NCBI GenBank assembly: GCA_036559965.1
Contig: DATBSD010000146.1
Span: forward strand, 1-8,472
Direction of reading: 5' to 3'
Origin: CSP1-4 sp036559965
GTDB taxonomy: Bacteria; Chloroflexota; Limnocylindria; Limnocylindrales; CSP1-4
DNA length: 8,472 nucleotides
Every line of letters starts with the position of its first letter. Position 1 is the stretch's first letter. This document shows, piece after piece, positions 7,128 through 8,472 of this stretch. The position numbers and the translations under genes were made by a program. Below the pieces are notes generated by a model. That model saw only the letters and a list, made by a program, of their open reading frames with translations, was not told the DNA's origin and searched no databases.

Positions 7128-7140
7128 CGTGGATAACTCC
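7128..7140. repeat. Direct repeat copy 2, DnaA-box-like
   Basis: CGTGGATAACTCC differs from copy 1 at one base. CGTGGATAA matches TGTGGATAA (reverse complement of the consensus DnaA box TTATCCACA) at 8 of 9. The copy ends 2 bp before the -35 TTGACC, so a protein bound here would contact RNA polymerase. Confidence 0.5.
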
Positions 7141-7142
7141 CG

Positions 7143-7172
7143 TTGACCTGGACCCGGCGCGGCGGCTACTGT
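7143..7172 (+). promoter_or_regulatory. Sigma-70-type promoter of the putative RNA gene
   Basis: TTGACC (7143-7148, 5 of 6 to TTGACA) and TACTGT (7167-7172, fits TANNNT) are 18 bp apart. This is the best promoter match in the window. The predicted start is 7179 or 7180, exactly where the closing helix of the structured RNA begins. No plus-strand gene follows it. Confidence 0.65.
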
Positions 7173-7178
7173 TGGTCT

Positions 7179-7288
7179 TGCCCGAAGGGGCGTCGCACCG
7201 AAAATCCGGCGGTCGCAAGATCGGCGGGTGGACGAACAGAAGGTTCTGCCATCTGGTCGTCGAGGAGCGAAGTTCCTTCGGGCGTTTT
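7179..7288 (+). ncRNA. Putative small structured RNA, about 110 nt, unrecognised
   Basis: The segment has the parts of a free-standing RNA gene. GCCCGAAGG (7180-7188) pairs perfectly over 9 bp with CCTTCGGGC (7275-7283) to close the molecule, and GTTTT follows. Inside, 7204-7214 pairs with 7219-7229 (10 bp with one G-G mismatch, G-U pairs allowed) under a GCAA tetraloop at 7215-7218. A second hairpin joins 7231-7235 to 7257-7261 and 7237-7240 to 7252-7255 around an 11-nt loop. Together they make a three-way junction with single-stranded joints at 7189-7203 and 7262-7274. A good promoter places +1 at the base of the closing helix. I found no SRP, 5S, tRNA, tmRNA, 6S or known riboswitch signature. 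It ends 12 nt short of the fabI stop on the other strand. Folding was done by eye and not tested for covariation. Confidence 0.5.
7268..7288 (+). terminator. Possible intrinsic terminator of the RNA gene
   Basis: CGAAG-TTC-CTTCG (7268-7280) is a short hairpin with a 3-nt loop, followed after four bases by TTTT (7285-7288). The stem is only 5 bp and the T-run is short, so it would be weak. Its 3' arm is the same strand used by the closing helix of the RNA, so the two folds exclude each other. Confidence 0.35.
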
Positions 7289-7299
7289 GCTGTCCGCGT

Positions 7300-8082
7300 T
7301 CAGTCGCCGCCGGTCGGCACACCGAGGACGTTGAAGCCCGCGTCGACGTAGTGGACCTCGCCGGTCACGGCTGCCGCGAGGTCGCTCGAGAGATAGACGG
7401 CCGCGCCGCCGACGTCGCCGATCTCGATGTTCCGACGCAGCGGCGCGACGTCGCGGAACTCCCCGTACATGCCGCGGAAGCCGGCGATGCCCGACGCCGA
7501 GAGCGTCCGGATGGGCCCCGCGCTGATGGCATTGACGCGGATACCCCGCGGACCGAGATCGGCAGCGAGGTAGCGGACGGACGCCTCGAGCGCCGCCTTG
7601 GCCACACCCATCACGTTGTAGTTGGCGACGACCTTCTCGGCACCGTAGTACGAGAGCGTGAGGATCGAACCGCCGCTGGGCATGAGTGGGGCAGCCGCCC
7701 GGCTGAGGGCGACGAGTGAATAGGCGCTCACGTCGAGGGCGGTGGTGAACCCCTCGCGCGACGTGTCCAGGAACTGACCGGCGAGGTCCTCTCGCCGGGC
7801 GAAGGCGAGCGCGTGGACGAGGACGTCGAGCGTCCCGTGGGCGGCCTGCCAGCGCTCGAAGACATGGTCGACCTGCGCGTCGTCCTGGACATCGCAGGCC
7901 TCCACGAAGTCGGCGCCGATGGACGCGGCGAGTGGCCGGACGCGGCGATCGATGAGCGACTCGATGGAGCTGAAGCCGACGATGGCTCCCTGGGCATGGA
8001 ACGCCTGGGCGATGCCCCAGGCGATGGAGTGGTCGTTGGCCAGGCCGAAGACCAGGGCGCGCTTCCCGTCGAGGAGTCCCAT
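7300..8082 (-). CDS. fabI: Enoyl-[acyl-carrier-protein] reductase (NADH), FabI type
   Basis: Catalyses the last step of each round of fatty-acid elongation, reducing trans-2-enoyl-ACP with NAD(P)H in the cytoplasm. It is 260 residues, against 262 for the E. coli enzyme, and aligns by eye along its length. The N-terminus MGLLDGKRALVFGLANDHSI is the FabI nucleotide-binding form, with CDV at 63-65. The catalytic pair is Tyr155 and Lys162 in NYNVMGVAK, with the second FabI tyrosine at 145 (LSYYG). AISAGPIRTLSASGI (185-199) is the family's substrate-loop signature, and the C-terminal GEVHYVDAGF is present. Position 93 is Ala (HALAFA), whereas E. coli has Gly. The ATG at 8082 matches the family start and has GGAGG (8098-8094) 11 nt upstream; another ATG at 8100 would add six residues. 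The long upstream extension of the open frame has no family similarity. It is monocistronic as far as can be seen, and convergent with the putative small RNA. Confidence 0.96.
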   Translation of the reverse strand: MGLLDGKRALVFGLANDHSIAWGIAQAFHAQGAIVGFSSIESLIDRRVRPLAASIGADFVEACDVQDDAQVDHVFERWQAAHGTLDVLVHALAFARREDLAGQFLDTSREGFTTALDVSAYSLVALSRAAAPLMPSGGSILTLSYYGAEKVVANYNVMGVAKAALEASVRYLAADLGPRGIRVNAISAGPIRTLSASGIAGFRGMYGEFRDVAPLRRNIEIGDVGGAAVYLSSDLAAAVTGEVHYVDAGFNVLGVPTGGD

Positions 8083-8378
8083 GAGCCCGCGTACCTCCAT
8101 GTCACCCACGCGCCAGGCGACCCGGCCGCCGCGTGTGGCTGCTAAGGATGCACCGTCACGGCAAGGTCCGGGATGAGACCGCGTTCCGGCCCTCGTCTGC
8201 CCGTCCGGACCCCGACCCCGGGACGAACGGGTGGTACTGGCCGCGTCGTGGAGCAAGCAGCATGCCGACACGTTCGAGGGGCCGCCGAAGCGACGATGCT
8301 CGGAAGTCGTGGACGCGACCCCTCGATCGCCCGTTTGCGAGCCTGATCCCTTTCTTCATCAACGACGAACGGCCCCTT

Positions 8379-8413
8379 CACGCAGGTCCGCTACTCTAGA
8401 CGGGTCCTGCGTG
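8379..8413. promoter_or_regulatory. Inverted repeat flanking a promoter, possible operator
   Basis: CACGCAGG (8379-8386) and CCTGCGTG (8406-8413) are perfect 8-bp inverted arms. After a T-T mismatch the symmetry continues with CC (8388-8389) and GG (8403-8404). The centre is at 8396, inside the -10 candidate TACTCT (8392-8397). With a start expected near 8404, only the right arm would be transcribed, so the repeat is more likely a protein-binding site in DNA than an RNA hairpin. Confidence 0.5.
8392..8397 (+). promoter_or_regulatory. Candidate -10 box of the right-edge gene
   Basis: TACTCT fits TANNNT and lies 31 nt before the GTG start. No good -35 is visible 16-18 bp upstream, which would fit a promoter that depends on an activator or an alternative sigma factor. 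Confidence 0.4.
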
Positions 8414-8428
8414 CAGTCGGGAGGACGC

Positions 8429-8472
8429 GTGTCCCTCGCTCGGTTCCCACGAGTCGCCGTCGGCGTGGCCCT
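8429..8472 (+). CDS. Start of a gene cut by the window edge, probably membrane or exported protein
   Basis: A GTG at 8429 is preceded by GGGAGGA (8419-8425), the strongest ribosome-binding sequence in the window, at a spacing of 4 nt from the GGAGG core. The 14 full codons read MSLARFPRVAVGVA, two arginines followed by a hydrophobic run, which looks like the beginning of a signal peptide or first membrane helix. The frame is open to the end. A -10 element and a dyad lie upstream. The product cannot be identified from so little sequence. Confidence 0.55.
   Translation, partial: MSLARFPRVAVGVA

Larger units (their letters stand above)
8083..8428. other. Intergenic region between divergent genes
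   Basis: This 346-bp stretch separates fabI (leftward) from the truncated gene at the right edge (rightward), so it should hold the promoters of both. The right-hand promoter and a dyad are annotated separately. For fabI I find the Shine-Dalgarno at 8098-8094 but no convincing -35/-10 pair. A 7-bp inverted repeat, GGTCCGG at 8165-8171 and CCGGACC at 8205-8211, could form a hairpin in the fabI leader but is weak evidence in such GC-rich sequence. Open frames crossing the region are short, overlap on both strands, and look like no protein I know. Confidence 0.6.

Noticed and set aside
7179..7288. Reading the structured segment as 4.5S SRP RNA, 5S rRNA or a tRNA
   Set aside because: The SRP GGAAGGAAGCAGCC-type loop, 5S loop sequences and the tRNA GGTTCGA arm are all missing.
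7073..7351. Open frame of 92 codons on the plus strand over the putative RNA
   Set aside because: It begins upstream of the promoter, has no ribosome-binding site, shows no recognisable motif and runs into fabI; the structured RNA explains the segment better.
8165..8211. Riboswitch or attenuator in the fabI leader built on the GGTCCGG/CCGGACC repeat
   Set aside because: Only 7 bp plus an internal 4 bp pair, no terminator or anti-Shine-Dalgarno alternative fold and no known aptamer motif.
8083..8271. 63-residue upstream extension of FabI
   Set aside because: FabI proteins begin at the MGLLDGK-type sequence, and GGAGG lies between the two regions; the extension resembles nothing.

Overview
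The window is a GC-rich piece of bacterial chromosome with densely packed genes, GC-rich third codon positions and very short leaders. I see no insertion sequences, phage genes, CRISPR arrays, tRNA or rRNA. The gene content (a large GH13 protein with a helical N-terminal extension, a FabI-type enoyl-ACP reductase, an isolated double-SIS protein) and the apparently leaderless or near-leaderless starts would suit a high-GC Chloroflexota (Limnocylindria-like) or an actinobacterial relative. That placement is an inference; no marker gene here fixes it.

Layout. Bases 1-897 (+) hold the C-terminal three quarters of a fold-type I PLP aminotransferase. After 38 nt comes a 937-residue cytoplasmic GH13 alpha-amylase-family protein (936-3749, +). 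Its stop overlaps the GTG start of a lipoprotein of unknown function (3746-4684, +). A MarR-type regulator follows (4744-5289, +) behind its own promoter and a small palindrome. Converging on it from the minus strand is a two-gene operon: an ICMT/PEMT-like membrane methyltransferase (7019-6546) followed 13 nt later by a double-SIS phosphosugar isomerase-like protein (6532-5318). Further right, fabI lies on the minus strand (8082-7300). At the right edge a promoter, a strong Shine-Dalgarno and a GTG start open a new plus-strand gene that is cut off after 14 codons.

The most interesting stretch is the 280-bp gap between fabI and the methyltransferase gene. It reads as a free-standing plus-strand RNA gene. 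There is a promoter (TTGACC-18 bp-TACTGT), a predicted +1 that falls at the first base of a 9-bp closing helix, two internal hairpins (one capped by a GCAA tetraloop), and the closing helix is followed by GTTTT. Two direct copies of CGTGGAyAACTCC, each an 8/9 match to a DnaA box, lie just upstream of the -35. I do not recognise the RNA as 4.5S, 6S, 5S, tmRNA, RNase P or a riboswitch class I know.

Functional links: the GH13 protein and the lipoprotein are translationally coupled, so they probably share a role, perhaps in alpha-glucan handling. fabI serves fatty-acid elongation. The methyltransferase and SIS protein are co-transcribed with no obvious shared pathway. The MarR protein probably regulates itself.
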